In this document: piece after piece, positions 9,324 through 19,305 of the stretch
Numbering within the stretch: the stretch's first letter is position 1
How the letters are laid out: each line of letters opens with the position of its first letter
Source of the DNA: Staphylococcus auricularis
GTDB lineage: Bacteria > Bacillota > Bacilli > Staphylococcales > Staphylococcaceae
Direction: 5' to 3'
NCBI RefSeq assembly: GCF_001500315.1
Contig: NZ_LLER01000007.1
Coordinates: forward strand, 119,679 to 183,678
Length of the DNA stretch: 64,000 bases
Made by a program: the position numbers and the translations under genes
Notes under the pieces: generated by a model
Databases searched by the model: none
The model's input: only the letters and a program-made list of their open reading frames with translations
Told to the model about the DNA's origin: nothing

Positions 9324-9365
9324 GCTCCTCCTGCAAAATGAGAATCATTATTTTACAGGAAGAGC
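9324..9365 (-). terminator. Terminator after the methionine operon
   Basis: Long hairpin: GCTCCTCCTG (9324-9333) pairs with CAGGAAGAGC (9356-9365) with one mismatch, and the stem extends into flanking AAAAT/ATTTT. It lies downstream of the cyclase-family gene on the minus strand. The loop contains GAGAATCATT, which superficially resembles a Fur site. Confidence 0.7.
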
Positions 9366-9437
9366 ATGTAAAACGGCTATATGATGTTATTTCAATTATG
9401 AAAATGCGGTGTGCGATCGTTTTGTAAATGAGACAAT

Positions 9438-10178
9438 TTAAGGTTTAATCGCAAACGCACGTACTGGGAATCCGGGTGCATCTTTCGGTTTCGGGCTAAT
9501 CGCATAAATGATTGCACCTCGAGTCGGTAGCTGATCTAAGTTAGTCAGCGATTCAACCTGATACGTATCTTGCCCTAATACATAACGTTCACCGACGATG
9601 TCTCCATTTTTCGCAACATTTACAGAGGCATCGGTATCAAAAGTTTCGTGTCCTACTGATTTGACGCCGTGTTCTTCGATTAAGAACTGTAATGCATCGA
9701 GGCCCCAGCCGGGTAAGTGTTGGTTTCCTTCTGCGTCTTTATTTTCAAACGCTTCGACGTCAGGCCATCGTTTAGACCAATCCGTGCGTAAAGCGACAAA
9801 GGTATCTGGCTCGATTGTACCGTGTTCTTTTTCCCAAGCAATCAGATGGTCACGCGTCACGATAAAGTCTGCATTCTCTTTCACTTCTTCACTAAAATCT
9901 AACACGATTAATGGTAAGACGAGTTCTTTTAAGTCTAATTGATCTAGATAACGTTGATTTTCAACAAAGTGGATCGGCGCATCAATATGTGTACCGTACT
10001 GGGTCACAAGATTCCAACTTTGAACGTAAAATCCATGTTCTTTGACAGTGAAGAGCGTTGACACTTTTGCTTTTTCAAAATCGCTAAAACGAGGAATCGA
10101 TTCATCAAATGTGTGTGTTAAATCAACCCAGTTTGCATTTTTAAGTTGTGCTAATTGATCCCATAATGGGTAAGCCAT
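9438..10178 (-). CDS. Cyclase-family metal hydrolase (kynurenine formamidase-like)
   Basis: 246 residues from the ATG at 10178, preferred over a GTG at 10187 because AGGTGAT sits six bases upstream. The YGTHIDAPIHF motif at about residue 63 is the metal-binding signature (HxGTHxDxPxH) of the cyclase/KynB family, and later His/Glu residues in SVGHETFDTDAS complete the site. Family members hydrolyse amide or cyclic substrates such as N-formylkynurenine. No tryptophan-degrading genes are nearby. The gene starts 24 bases after metE on the same strand, so it is probably the last gene of the methionine operon, and a role in sulfur or methionine metabolism is an inference from position only. Confidence 0.75.
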   Translation of the reverse strand: MAYPLWDQLAQLKNANWVDLTHTFDESIPRFSDFEKAKVSTLFTVKEHGFYVQSWNLVTQYGTHIDAPIHFVENQRYLDQLDLKELVLPLIVLDFSEEVKENADFIVTRDHLIAWEKEHGTIEPDTFVALRTDWSKRWPDVEAFENKDAEGNQHLPGWGLDALQFLIEEHGVKSVGHETFDTDASVNVAKNGDIVGERYVLGQDTYQVESLTNLDQLPTRGAIIYAISPKPKDAPGFPVRAFAIKP

Positions 10179-10202
10179 GCTTATCACCTGCTTATTTGAA
10201 TT

Positions 10203-12446
10203 TTATGATACTTGAGCGTCTTTGTCTTCGCGTAATTTTGTTACTGCACTAACGAGTGTTGTTAATGCGGCAACCACTTCATCTTCTTTACGTGTTTTCA
10301 ATCCGCAGTCTGGGTTCACCCAGAAGAGAGAACGGTCAATTTGTTGTAAACCACGATTGATCGCAGTCGTAATTTCATCTTCTGTTGGAATACGAGGGCT
10401 GTGGATGTCATAAACACCTAAGCCGATACCGAGATCATATGTGACATCTTCGAAGTCTTTAATTAGGTCACCATGACTACGAGACGTTTCAATTGAAATC
10501 ACGTCTGCATCTAAGTCGTGGATCGCATGGATGATTTGACCGAATTGAGAATAGCACATATGCGTATGAATTTGCGTTTCATCTGCCACAGACGATGTTG
10601 CGAGTTTGAATGAGTACACTGCTTGTTGTAAGTATGTTTCATGGAATTCAGAACGAAGCGGTAAGCCTTCACGGAGTGCTGGTTCGTCTACTTGGATGAT
10701 CGCAATGCCAGCTTTTTCAAGCGCGAGTGCTTCTTCATTAATCGCTAAGGCAATTTGGTCTTGAACTGTTTCACGTGGGATATCTACACGTTCAAATGAC
10801 CAGTTTAAAATGGTTACCGGACCTGTAAGCATACCTTTCACAGGTTTGTCAGTTAAGCTTTGTGCGTAAACGGTTTCTTCTACTGTTAATGGTTCAGTCC
10901 ATTTCACATCGCCGTAAATAATTGGTGGTTTAACCGCACGTGAACCGTATGATTGTACCCAACCAAATTTAGTTACGAGGAAGCCTTGTAGTTTTTCACC
11001 GAAGAATTCCACCATGTCGTTACGTTCGAATTCACCATGAACAAATACATCGAGGCCGATATCTTCTTGAATGTCGATCCAACGAGAAATTTCATGTTCT
11101 AAGAATTCACGATATGCTTCATCAGAAATGCGGTTATTTTTCCAATCTGCGCGGTATTTACGCACTTCTCTTGATTGAGGGAATGAACCGATTGTTGTCG
11201 TTGGTAAGTCTGGTAAGTGTAAGCGATTGTTTTGTGCTTCTTTACGTACAGAGAAGTCTGATTGACGTGATGTACGCACGCTGTCAAAGTCGTATGAGAC
11301 GTTTTTGAAAGCTTGGTTTTGGAAGCGGTGATAACGTTCTTTTAACTCGTTATATGCCGTGTCATCATTTTCATTAAAGTAACGTTTTAAGGCATTGAGT
11401 TCGCCTAATTTTTCAGTAGCAAAGCTGAGACCTTCCGCAATGGATTCATCCAGTGATTCGTCATCGAGTGATACTGGCACGTGTAATAATGAAGATGATG
11501 GTTGGATGACAAGTTCATCTGTATAAGATTGTAATGTTTCGATGAGTTCTTTTTTCGCTTCGATATCTGCAGCCCACACGTTACGGCCGTCGATGATTCC
11601 TGCGTATAATGCTTTGTCTTTATTGAGGTGACCGTCTTGAATTTGTTGTAAGTTGTGGCCGTGATCATGAACGAAATCTAAACCATAACCTTTTGCTGGC
11701 AAAGTATTTAAGAATTTCAAGTCTACACGTTCGAAATAAGTTTGAATGACTAAGTATTGGCTTAAGCCAGCTTCTTCAAAGTAGTCATACGCTTTCTTAG
11801 TGATTGCTTCGAAGTTTTGACTTTCATCTGTCACGAGGACAGGTTCATCGATTTGAATATAAGACGCACCCGCATCTACTAATGATTGGAGTACTTCTTT
11901 ATACAGTGGAAGCAACGTTTCGACTTTTTCTTCAAACGATTGATTGCCACCTTTTGATAATTTAACGAAAGTGACTGGACCTACGATGACTGGATGTGCT
12001 GGAACGTTTAGTGATTTCGCAAAGTTGAAGCGTTCGAGTAAAATGTTGTCATTTACTTTAGGTTCTACGTTATCCCATTCAGGAACGATGTAGTGATAGT
12101 TTGTGTTGAACCATTTGATGAGGGCACTTGCGACATGCTCTTTGTTACCACGTGCGATATCAAAAAGTAAATCTACATCGACGTCACGATCTTGGAAACG
12201 TTCTGGAATGATGTTGAATAATAATGACGTGTCTAAGATGTGGTCGTATAGTGAGAAATCACCAACAGGTACGCTATCTAAATGTGCGTGCTTTTGAAGT
12301 AATAAGTTTTCTTTGTGTAATGCCTCTAATTGTTCAGTTAATTCCTTTTGTGAAATTTGGCCTGACCAATAATTTTCAATTGTTTTCTTCCATTCTCTTT
12401 TTCTACCTAGTCTTGGAAATCCTAAATTTGATGTTTGAATTGTCAT
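10203..12446 (-). CDS. metE: Cobalamin-independent methionine synthase MetE
   Basis: 747 residues, standard length for MetE. It transfers the methyl group of 5-methyltetrahydrofolate-triglutamate to homocysteine. The N-terminal barrel begins [15 protein letters not shown]; the catalytic C-terminal barrel contains [21 protein letters not shown], the zinc ligands in HTHMCYSQF and the last zinc Cys in NPDCGLKTR. It overlaps the upstream fused metH/metF gene by four bases (ATGA), which indicates translational coupling. Last biosynthetic gene of the T-box-controlled methionine operon. Confidence 0.95.
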   Translation of the reverse strand: MTIQTSNLGFPRLGRKREWKKTIENYWSGQISQKELTEQLEALHKENLLLQKHAHLDSVPVGDFSLYDHILDTSLLFNIIPERFQDRDVDVDLLFDIARGNKEHVASALIKWFNTNYHYIVPEWDNVEPKVNDNILLERFNFAKSLNVPAHPVIVGPVTFVKLSKGGNQSFEEKVETLLPLYKEVLQSLVDAGASYIQIDEPVLVTDESQNFEAITKKAYDYFEEAGLSQYLVIQTYFERVDLKFLNTLPAKGYGLDFVHDHGHNLQQIQDGHLNKDKALYAGIIDGRNVWAADIEAKKELIETLQSYTDELVIQPSSSLLHVPVSLDDESLDESIAEGLSFATEKLGELNALKRYFNENDDTAYNELKERYHRFQNQAFKNVSYDFDSVRTSRQSDFSVRKEAQNNRLHLPDLPTTTIGSFPQSREVRKYRADWKNNRISDEAYREFLEHEISRWIDIQEDIGLDVFVHGEFERNDMVEFFGEKLQGFLVTKFGWVQSYGSRAVKPPIIYGDVKWTEPLTVEETVYAQSLTDKPVKGMLTGPVTILNWSFERVDIPRETVQDQIALAINEEALALEKAGIAIIQVDEPALREGLPLRSEFHETYLQQAVYSFKLATSSVADETQIHTHMCYSQFGQIIHAIHDLDADVISIETSRSHGDLIKDFEDVTYDLGIGLGVYDIHSPRIPTEDEITTAINRGLQQIDRSLFWVNPDCGLKTRKEDEVVAALTTLVSAVTKLREDKDAQVS

Positions 12447-14284
12447 GATATTGCCTCCTGTTTAGTTGAAGTGATAGATTTTGAATACTGTGCAAGTTCA
12501 AGCGTGATATCTACATTTTGGAACGGTGTGATGAGATACAAACCGTTAAAGTACTGATGGACGGTATCGATGAGTTCTTGTGATAAAGATAAGCTATACG
12601 CTTTTGTTTTCTCTTTATCGCCTTTGAGTGCTTCAAAGCGCTCGAGTACTTCATCTGATAATTTAATGCCTGGCACTTCGTTATGTAGAAACAGCGCATT
12701 ATTGTAACTTGTAATCGGCATGATACCGATGAAAAATGGGACGTCTAAATGTTTTGTTGCTTCGTAAATTTCTTTGATTTTGTCGGTGCTATAAACGGGT
12801 TGAGTGATAAAGTAGTTGGTCCCGTGTTTAATTTTCTGCTCAGCGCGTTTTACAGCAACTTCGAGTTTACGTACATTCGGGTCGAAAGCAGCAGCGATGT
12901 TAAAGTTTGTCTTTTTCTTCAGTGCATCACCATCTGTATTGATCCCTTCATTGAAACGTAAAGCAATCTCGGTTAAGCCTTTAGAGTTCACGTCATATAC
13001 ATTCGTTGCGCCTGGGAGGTTCCCCATACGAGAAGGGTCTCCTGTAACAGCGAGTATTTCGTTCACACCGATGAGTGACAGTCCGAGTAAGTGAGATTGT
13101 AATCCGATTAGATTGCGGTCACGACAGGTGACGTGGACGAGTGGCTCGATGTTGTATTGTTGCTTGATGATACTTGCAGCGGCTAAATTATCTATACGTA
13201 CTGTTGCAAGTGCGTTATCCGCCAATGTGATCGCATCGACCCCTTCTTCATCCAATTTTTTCACGTTGTCGAAAAACGTTGTCGTATCGAGATGTTTCGG
13301 TGTGTCGAGCTCGACGATGATGGTCGGCCGTGTTTTCACGAGATGCGTTAAATTATTGCGGTTTTCGTTGTTGGTGCCTTTTGATTTACGTTGCGTCATC
13401 GGCACGACATTTTTATGTGATACAGGTTTTAAACCTTTCACTGATTCTTTGATAAAATGAACGTGTTCTGGTGTTGTGCCACAACAACCGCCGATGAGTC
13501 GCACGCCTTCGTTGATAAGTTTTTGTGCCATTTGACCGAAGTATTGCGCGTTATCGCTGTATTGGATCGTGTCATTTTCGATATCGAGTAGACTCGCATT
13601 CGGATAACAAGATAAGTATGCGTTTTTCGGTAGCTCGATATGTGAAAATGAGTGCACCATATGATGTGGGCCGTGGTGACAATTGAGTCCTACGATATTA
13701 GCGCCGCTATCGATGACTGCCTGAATGGCTTCGTTGATCGGCTGGCCATCTTTCAAATAGTTCGTGTTTGAAGCGGTTAACTGTGCAATAATCGGAATGT
13801 CGTATTTCTGACGCGTCAGTTTCACGATATTCGTTAGTTCTTCTAAGTCATAGTATGTTTTGAAAAGCAACGCATCGACGCCTGCTTCAACGAGCGTATC
13901 GACTTGAACTTCGGTGTGGTATTGAATCGTCGATAGCTCAAGTTTGGTCTGAGTGATGTTTCGAAATCCGCCCACCGTACCGAGAATGAATGTTTCTGGT
14001 TTTGCTGCTCGTTTTGCGATAGCGACTGCTGCTTGATGGATTTGTTTAATCTTGTGTTCGAGACCAAAGGCTTTTAATTTTTCAAAATTGGCGCCGTACG
14101 TATTCGTTTGAATCACATCTGCGCCTGCTTCGATATAAGCGCGATGGATCTTTTCGATTTTGTCGGGATGCGTGAGATTATAAGCTTCGGGACAGGTATC
14201 GATGCCTTCTGAGTAAAGGAGGGTACCGATTGCACCGTCAGCCACTAATATGTTGTCTTTGAGTTGGGTTAGGAATTGGCTCAT
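12443..14284 (-). CDS. metF: Bifunctional homocysteine S-methyltransferase / methylenetetrahydrofolate reductase
   Basis: 613 residues joining two enzymes, as in Bacillus YitJ and staphylococcal MetF. Residues about 1-290 are a homocysteine methyltransferase barrel (DGAIGTLLY at the start, zinc site [10 protein letters not shown] near 275). Residues about 315-613 are a methylenetetrahydrofolate reductase ([25 protein letters not shown]), which makes the 5-methyl-THF used by MetE. It overlaps metC by 47 bases upstream and metE by 4 bases downstream, so the three are translationally linked. Confidence 0.92.
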   Translation of the reverse strand: MSQFLTQLKDNILVADGAIGTLLYSEGIDTCPEAYNLTHPDKIEKIHRAYIEAGADVIQTNTYGANFEKLKAFGLEHKIKQIHQAAVAIAKRAAKPETFILGTVGGFRNITQTKLELSTIQYHTEVQVDTLVEAGVDALLFKTYYDLEELTNIVKLTRQKYDIPIIAQLTASNTNYLKDGQPINEAIQAVIDSGANIVGLNCHHGPHHMVHSFSHIELPKNAYLSCYPNASLLDIENDTIQYSDNAQYFGQMAQKLINEGVRLIGGCCGTTPEHVHFIKESVKGLKPVSHKNVVPMTQRKSKGTNNENRNNLTHLVKTRPTIIVELDTPKHLDTTTFFDNVKKLDEEGVDAITLADNALATVRIDNLAAASIIKQQYNIEPLVHVTCRDRNLIGLQSHLLGLSLIGVNEILAVTGDPSRMGNLPGATNVYDVNSKGLTEIALRFNEGINTDGDALKKKTNFNIAAAFDPNVRKLEVAVKRAEQKIKHGTNYFITQPVYSTDKIKEIYEATKHLDVPFFIGIMPITSYNNALFLHNEVPGIKLSDEVLERFEALKGDKEKTKAYSLSLSQELIDTVHQYFNGLYLITPFQNVDITLELAQYSKSITSTKQEAIS

Positions 14285-15413
14285 TAAAGACCTCCTCTAG
14301 CGCATGTTGTATGTCTGCGATTAATTCTTCAGGTTGTTCTAAACCAACGCTCAATCTAAAGAGACCAAAGGTTATATTACGTTGTGCTCTCACGTCAGCT
14401 GGAATCGCTGCATGTGACATCGTCGCTGGGTGAGAGAGAATCGTTTCGACACCGCCTAAGCTGACTGAAACGAGTGGGAGTGACAATGCATCTACAAAGG
14501 CTTGGGCTTGTGATTCATCTTTTAAGCGAAAGCCAATCACTGCACCACCGTGTTCTGCTTGAGATAAATGAATCGGATCATTTCCTGGGTAATACACTTC
14601 TGCAATTTCAGGACGATTACTTAGAAAATCAACCAATTGTTGTGCATTGGTTACGGATTGTTGAAAACGAACAGCTAACGTTTTCAAGTGCTTGAACAAT
14701 GTCCAACTATCATGTGCAGATAATGCAGTACCAGTCCCGTTTTGAAGTAAGTACAGTGCATCTGCGATTGTGTCGTTATTTGTGATTGCTGCACCAGCAA
14801 TGATGTCACTGTGACCACTTAGGAATTTCGTTGCACTGTGGACAACGACGTCTGCACCTAATGCGAGTGGTGACTGGCCAAGTGGTGTCATAAAGGTATT
14901 GTCGACAGCTAAATACAGGTCGTGACGTTTGGCGATTTGGGCAACAGCACGAATATCCGTGATCTTAAATAACGGATTGGATGGTGTTTCAATGTAAATG
15001 AGTTTTGTGTTGTCCTGAATTGCTTCTTCGATTTGTGAAACGTCAGTTGTATCAACAGTTGTAAATGAAATATTGAAACGTGTCAGTATTTGAGACGTTA
15101 AGCGAAAGGTACCACCGTAGACGTCATCCGGTAAGATGACATGATCGTTTGCGTTGAGTGTAAGTAATACGGCTGAGATTGCCGCAATTCCTGAGGCAAA
15201 AGCGAAACCGTGCGTGCCCCCTTCAAGTTTGGCAAGCATTTGTTCTAATAGATCTCGGTTTGGATTACCACTTCTTGCATAATCATAAGATGTTTCGCCA
15301 CCTAAAACGTCTTGATGAAAGGTGGATGAGTCATAAAGCGGTGGATTGGCAGAAGGGTAAGCCGCTCTACTGTGTGCGTCAAAGACCACTTCAGTCGCTT
15401 TGGATAACTTCAT
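14238..15413 (-). CDS. metC: Cystathionine beta-lyase MetC
   Basis: 391 residues of the PLP-dependent Cys/Met metabolism family. It cleaves cystathionine to homocysteine. The PLP lysine lies in VVHSATKFLSGHSD, with GLEQPEELIADI near the C-terminus and the YDYARSGNPNRD cofactor-phosphate motif near residue 43. Length and order (second gene, after the 367-residue MetI) match the metIC arrangement of Bacillus and staphylococci, which is why it is called MetC rather than a gamma-synthase. It overlaps metI by four bases. Confidence 0.9.
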   Translation of the reverse strand: MKLSKATEVVFDAHSRAAYPSANPPLYDSSTFHQDVLGGETSYDYARSGNPNRDLLEQMLAKLEGGTHGFAFASGIAAISAVLLTLNANDHVILPDDVYGGTFRLTSQILTRFNISFTTVDTTDVSQIEEAIQDNTKLIYIETPSNPLFKITDIRAVAQIAKRHDLYLAVDNTFMTPLGQSPLALGADVVVHSATKFLSGHSDIIAGAAITNNDTIADALYLLQNGTGTALSAHDSWTLFKHLKTLAVRFQQSVTNAQQLVDFLSNRPEIAEVYYPGNDPIHLSQAEHGGAVIGFRLKDESQAQAFVDALSLPLVSVSLGGVETILSHPATMSHAAIPADVRAQRNITFGLFRLSVGLEQPEELIADIQHALEEVFNEPIPNPTQRQHISG

Positions 15414-16513
15414 GAAATCACCTCTTCTTTCGCGTGTTCTAACGCTTGAATTAAATCTGCTTCAATGTCGCTATAATTTTCAACACCGACAAATAAACGA
15501 ACTAAGTAAGCATCGATGCCGCGTTTTGCACGTTCGGGTTCAGGCATATCAGCATGTGTTTGCGTATAAGGGAAAGTCACGAGTGTTTCAGTACCTCCAA
15601 GACTTTCAGCGAAGATACAAATTTTTAAATTTTCTAAAAATTTTGCAACGCTATAATTGCGGTTGAGACGTAAACTTAACATGCCGGTATGTCCGCTATA
15701 AAGTACCTCGTTAATCGAGTCTAAGTGACTACATCGTTCAGCGAGTAAACGTGCGTTTTCTTCAGAACGATCCACGCGTAAATGTAATGTTTTTAATCCG
15801 CGTAATAACAAGTAACTATCAAACGGTGAAAGTGTTGCGCCAATCATGTTGTGTAACTCGTCTAAACGCGTTGCGAGTGTTTCATCTTTCACGGTGACGA
15901 CTCCAGCGAGTACGTCGTTATGCCCACCGATGTATTTTGTTGCCGAATGAAGGACGATATCTGCGCCATCTTCTAACGGTGTAGATAAATACGGTGTTAA
16001 AAATGTATTGTCGATAATCATTAATAGGTTGTGTTGTTGCGCTAAGCGATAATACGGTTCTAGTTCTACTTCGATCATTTGCGGGTTAGAAATCGGTTCG
16101 ATGAATAAAGCGACGGTTTGCGGGGGGATCGCGTCCGCAATGCTTTCGTAGTCTAAAAAGTCTACATATTTGAAATGAATGCCATATTGCTGTTCGTAGT
16201 AATCAAAGAGTCTGAACGTTCCTCCATATAAATCAAACGAGACTAGAATTTCGTCGTTCGGTTTGAATAAGTTACAAATGAGTTGTATGGCAGACATGCC
16301 ACTCGCTGTTGCGAATGAAGCGGTCCCTCGTTCGAGTTTCGCAAATGCTGTTTCAAATGCACTTCGTGTTGGATTTTTCGTTCGTGTGTAATCATAGCCT
16401 GTCGATTCACCTAGTGTTGGGTGTTGATAAGCTGTGGATAAGTATATTGGATTCGCGATTGCGCCAGTTGTATCATGTGTTAATGAAATTTGAGCAAGTT
16501 CAGTATGTTTCAT
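15410..16513 (-). CDS. metI: Cystathionine gamma-synthase / O-acetylhomoserine thiolyase MetI
   Basis: 367 residues, PLP enzyme of the same fold as MetC. It joins an activated homoserine to cysteine (or sulfide). PLP lysine in VLHSATKYIGGHND, phosphate-binding motif YDYTRTKNPTR near residue 40, C-terminal VGVENYSDIEADL. The start at 16513 follows AAGGAGGTC. It is the first gene behind the T-box leader, so its expression should respond to uncharged initiator or methionyl tRNA. Confidence 0.9.
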   Translation of the reverse strand: MKHTELAQISLTHDTTGAIANPIYLSTAYQHPTLGESTGYDYTRTKNPTRSAFETAFAKLERGTASFATASGMSAIQLICNLFKPNDEILVSFDLYGGTFRLFDYYEQQYGIHFKYVDFLDYESIADAIPPQTVALFIEPISNPQMIEVELEPYYRLAQQHNLLMIIDNTFLTPYLSTPLEDGADIVLHSATKYIGGHNDVLAGVVTVKDETLATRLDELHNMIGATLSPFDSYLLLRGLKTLHLRVDRSEENARLLAERCSHLDSINEVLYSGHTGMLSLRLNRNYSVAKFLENLKICIFAESLGGTETLVTFPYTQTHADMPEPERAKRGIDAYLVRLFVGVENYSDIEADLIQALEHAKEEVIS

Positions 16514-16539
16514 CGACTGAGACCTCCTTGTACAAAATA

Positions 16540-16897
16540 AAAAGGCTTCCCTCCTCTAAACCCGATAAAATATCGGATGTAAAGGACGAAAGCCTACTTC
16601 GTGGTACCACCTTTATTTATTACTCTATCACTAGAGCAACCTTAATCAGTACGCCATTTGCTGATGTATTGTGTTGAAATATACATGTTGAAGAAACTTT
16701 GCATACGTCGTGCAGCAAATATTAATACTGTGTCGCTATAACGGGCGATCCCGTTGATATCTCATATTGATATCACCACTCAAAGGCCATTTTCAAACTT
16801 GCTTGCTGTATCTCGTTTCAGCAACTCGAGACTCTCTGTGCCAGTAGTGTAAGTTTTACTTTCCTCGTTATCGTGTTTCGGTTAATCTGTTTGGTTG
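16540..16897 (-). promoter_or_regulatory. Methionine-type T-box riboswitch with terminator
   Basis: The minus strand carries the T-box core AAAGGTGGTACCACGAA (16598-16614). After it comes a terminator whose arms GGCTTTCGTCC and GGAGGGAAGCC end in TTTTTATTTT (16540-16597). Upstream, the Stem I region contains GAAAATGGCC with a candidate AUG specifier at 16788-16790. Known role of the class: uncharged tRNA binds the specifier and the T-box and blocks termination. The AUG specifier fits a methionine operon; in S. aureus the equivalent leader is reported to prefer initiator tRNA. Confidence 0.93.
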
Positions 16898-16903
16898 TTT
16901 CTT

Positions 16904-16932
16904 AGCTTACAGAGTGATTTCCCATTTGTCAA
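16904..16932 (-). promoter_or_regulatory. Promoter of the methionine T-box operon
   Basis: Minus strand TTGACA (16927-16932), 17-nt spacer, weaker -10 TAAGCT (16904-16909). Predicted RNA start near 16897, which would give a leader of about 385 nt before metI. Confidence 0.6.
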
Positions 16933-17076
16933 CCACTTTTCTGAAAATTTTGAGTCGACTGTTATTTTATGAGTTGTGAAAATGTGCGTGAGGATTGGAA
17001 ATACATAGACTTTAACGCTGTTATTTTTTACAATTAAAGACAGTAAATCATTTTAAAGAAGGTGGTTGTAATCGCT

Positions 17077-17913
17077 ATGGCAGATGACCAGCGCACAAAG
17101 CGTCAAGATAATGAAACGGTTCAAATGATCGATCTAGATCAGATTCGCGCAAATCCATATCAACCACGTAAGTTATTTGACGATGATAGATTAGAAGATC
17201 TCGCACAATCGATTATGCAACACGGTATTCTGCAACCGATTGTGTTACGTAAAACCATCAAAGGCTATCACATTGTTGCGGGCGAACGTCGTTTTCGTGC
17301 TGCGCAAAAGACAGAGATGACACAAATTCCAGCCATCGTTAAAAAGTTGACTGACGCAGATATGATGGAACTTGCGGTGATAGAGAATTTACAACGTGAA
17401 GACTTGAATGCGATTGAAGAAGCGGAAAGTTATAAACAGTTGATGGAACAACTCGATTTAACCCAACAAGAAGTCGCGAAACGCTTAGGAAAATCTCGCC
17501 CCTATATCGCAAACATGTTGCGCTTATTACAACTCCCTCAATCCGTGAGACAGATGATTCAACGTGGGGATATCTCAGGTGGCCACGGTCGCGCATTACT
17601 CCCTATCAAAGACCCGACTCAATTAAAACAAATCGCTCGGGCAGTGTGCCGGGAGTCTTGGAGTGTGCGATACTTAGAGAAACATGTGAGTGAGTTGGCT
17701 CAACACGAGACAACCAAACAGCAGAAGAAAAACAATTCAGCCGCTCCATCTAAACCGAAGATGATACAACAACAAGAACGTCAGTTAAAAGAACAATACG
17801 GGACTGAAGTTTCAATCTCCACCGCGAAACAAAAAGGACGAATCACATTTGAATTCGGTTCTGAAGACGAGTTTAAAGCGCTAATACGTCAGCTCAATCA
17901 CAAATACAGATAG
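17077..17913 (+). CDS. parB: ParB/Spo0J chromosome partition protein
   Basis: 278 residues from the ATG at 17077; AAGAAGGTGG lies about 11 bases upstream, and an in-frame GTG at 17062 would overlap that site. N-terminal CTPase domain at about 20-110 with ANPYQPR, VAGERRFRAA and the ENLQRE motif; helix-turn-helix at about 120-190 (TQQEVAKRLGKSRPYIANMLRLL); C-terminal dimerisation region. ParB proteins bind parS, load SMC and slide as CTP clamps. There is no parA next to it, as in S. aureus at the equivalent place. No parS palindrome was found in this window. Confidence 0.9.
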   Translation: MADDQRTKRQDNETVQMIDLDQIRANPYQPRKLFDDDRLEDLAQSIMQHGILQPIVLRKTIKGYHIVAGERRFRAAQKTEMTQIPAIVKKLTDADMMELAVIENLQREDLNAIEEAESYKQLMEQLDLTQQEVAKRLGKSRPYIANMLRLLQLPQSVRQMIQRGDISGGHGRALLPIKDPTQLKQIARAVCRESWSVRYLEKHVSELAQHETTKQQKKNNSAAPSKPKMIQQQERQLKEQYGTEVSISTAKQKGRITFEFGSEDEFKALIRQLNHKYR

Positions 17914-18180
17914 AAGGTTAGTATTTGGTTTTGGTGCGAACGATTAAATACTGTGCTTTCTCTATGAAAAATACCGTTTTTTTAGATGAATATGTGATAT
18001 TTTCACGCGAGTGATGCGGCGATTTAAAGGCATATCATAAGTGAGTAGAGTGAAATTTTCTACAAACATTTTACTTTCACAAACGGGACAGACAATATAA
18101 AATGAAAACTTGATCTTCTCAAGTGAAATCGACATATCATTTCATACGTGAAGCGAGGAATTAAAGCATAGGAGGCACCG

Positions 18181-19068
18181 TTGTTGAATCAAATTAAAAC
18201 GATATTAACATCCATTATAGAACCGTTTACTCAACCTGAAACATATACAAAACTCGCAACTAACATCATCATGATCTTGATTTATATCGTGGTGGCTTGG
18301 GTCGCAATTAAGGTGATAAACAAGATTATCGCCGAGTTCTTTAAAATGCATAACAAGTCTAAAAAAGGTAATAAAAAACGCTCAAAAACATTAGTTTCAT
18401 TGATTCAAAATATAGTGAAATACATCATTTGGTTTATTATCGTCACAACGATATTAAGTAAATTTGGTATTAGCGTCGAAGGCATTATCGCCAGTGCCGG
18501 CGTCGTCGGTATCGCAGTCGGCTTTGGTGCGCAAACTGTCGTCAAAGATGTGATTACAGGATTCTTTATTATTTTCGAAAATCAATTTGACGTCGGCGAT
18601 TATGTTAAAATAAATAGTGCTGGCGCAACCGTCGCTGAAGGTACCGTATCCTCTATTGGATTGCGTTCAACGAGCATTAAAACAATCAGTGGTGAATTAA
18701 CTGTGTTACCAAATGGCAGTATGGGTGAAGTCACGAACTATTCAGTTATTGAAGGAACATCAATTGTCGACTTACCGATTGCTGTAGATGAAGATATTGA
18801 TAAAGTCGAAACGTTATTAAATGAATTTCTAGCTACACTGACATCAAAATATTATCTATTTGTCTCAGCACCGACCGTATTAGGTGTCGATGATATTACC
18901 CGTGATCAAATGACCTTACGCATTACGGCAGAAACTATTCCGGGTGAAGGCACGACGGGTGCGCGTATTCTACGTAAAGAGTTGCAACGTTATATGAAAA
19001 TGAAAAATATTAAAGCACCCCAACCACTCATGGTACAATATGATACGGGTCAACAATCAAACGCATAA
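18181..19068 (+). CDS. MscS-family small-conductance mechanosensitive channel
   Basis: 295 residues, starting at TTG 18181 (or TTG 18184); the ribosome site GGAGG at 18171-18175 fits either and no ATG is better placed. Three membrane helices at about 25-45, 75-95 and 98-125. The pore helix and following motif GVVGIAVGFGAQTVVKDVI are typical of the family, followed by the beta domain (GDYVKI) and the alpha/beta C-terminal domain. It forms a homoheptameric tension-gated pore that releases solutes on osmotic downshock. It sits in the conserved order parB-mscS-DUF951-ychF. Confidence 0.9.
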   Translation: MLNQIKTILTSIIEPFTQPETYTKLATNIIMILIYIVVAWVAIKVINKIIAEFFKMHNKSKKGNKKRSKTLVSLIQNIVKYIIWFIIVTTILSKFGISVEGIIASAGVVGIAVGFGAQTVVKDVITGFFIIFENQFDVGDYVKINSAGATVAEGTVSSIGLRSTSIKTISGELTVLPNGSMGEVTNYSVIEGTSIVDLPIAVDEDIDKVETLLNEFLATLTSKYYLFVSAPTVLGVDDITRDQMTLRITAETIPGEGTTGARILRKELQRYMKMKNIKAPQPLMVQYDTGQQSNA

Positions 19069-19089
19069 TCTATTCGGAGGGGGAAAGAC

Positions 19090-19305
19090 ATGAAACTAAA
19101 TTATGGTTTAAATGATATTGTAGAAATGAAAAAACCACACGCTTGTGGCAAAAATGAATTTAAAATCATAAGAATGGGTGCAGATATCCGAATGAAATGC
19201 GAACATTGTCAACGAAGCATGATGATTCCGCGACAAAAATTTGATAAAAATATTAAAAAAATATTGGTATCCAATCAAGATACTGAGAGTAAGGAGAATG
19301 ATTAA
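19090..19305 (+). CDS. DUF951 small protein
   Basis: 71 residues. The family has no known function. It keeps the conserved pattern: an N-terminal LNDIVEMKKPHACGKNEF, then RMGADIRMKCEHC. Three cysteines (one CG and a CxxC) plus a His could bind zinc, which is inference. Its stop overlaps the ychF start (TAATG), and it is routinely found just upstream of ychF in Firmicutes, so co-translation with that GTPase is likely. Confidence 0.85.
   Translation: MKLNYGLNDIVEMKKPHACGKNEFKIIRMGADIRMKCEHCQRSMMIPRQKFDKNIKKILVSNQDTESKEND

Noticed and set aside
9330..9360. Fur-box-like TGAGAATCATTATTT
   Set aside because: It is the loop and upper stem of a long terminator hairpin, matches the 7-1-7 Fur pattern only in part, and is not at a promoter.
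16900..18180. parS site near parB
   Set aside because: No TGTTTCACGTGAAACA-like 16-mer was found in the flanks of parB.
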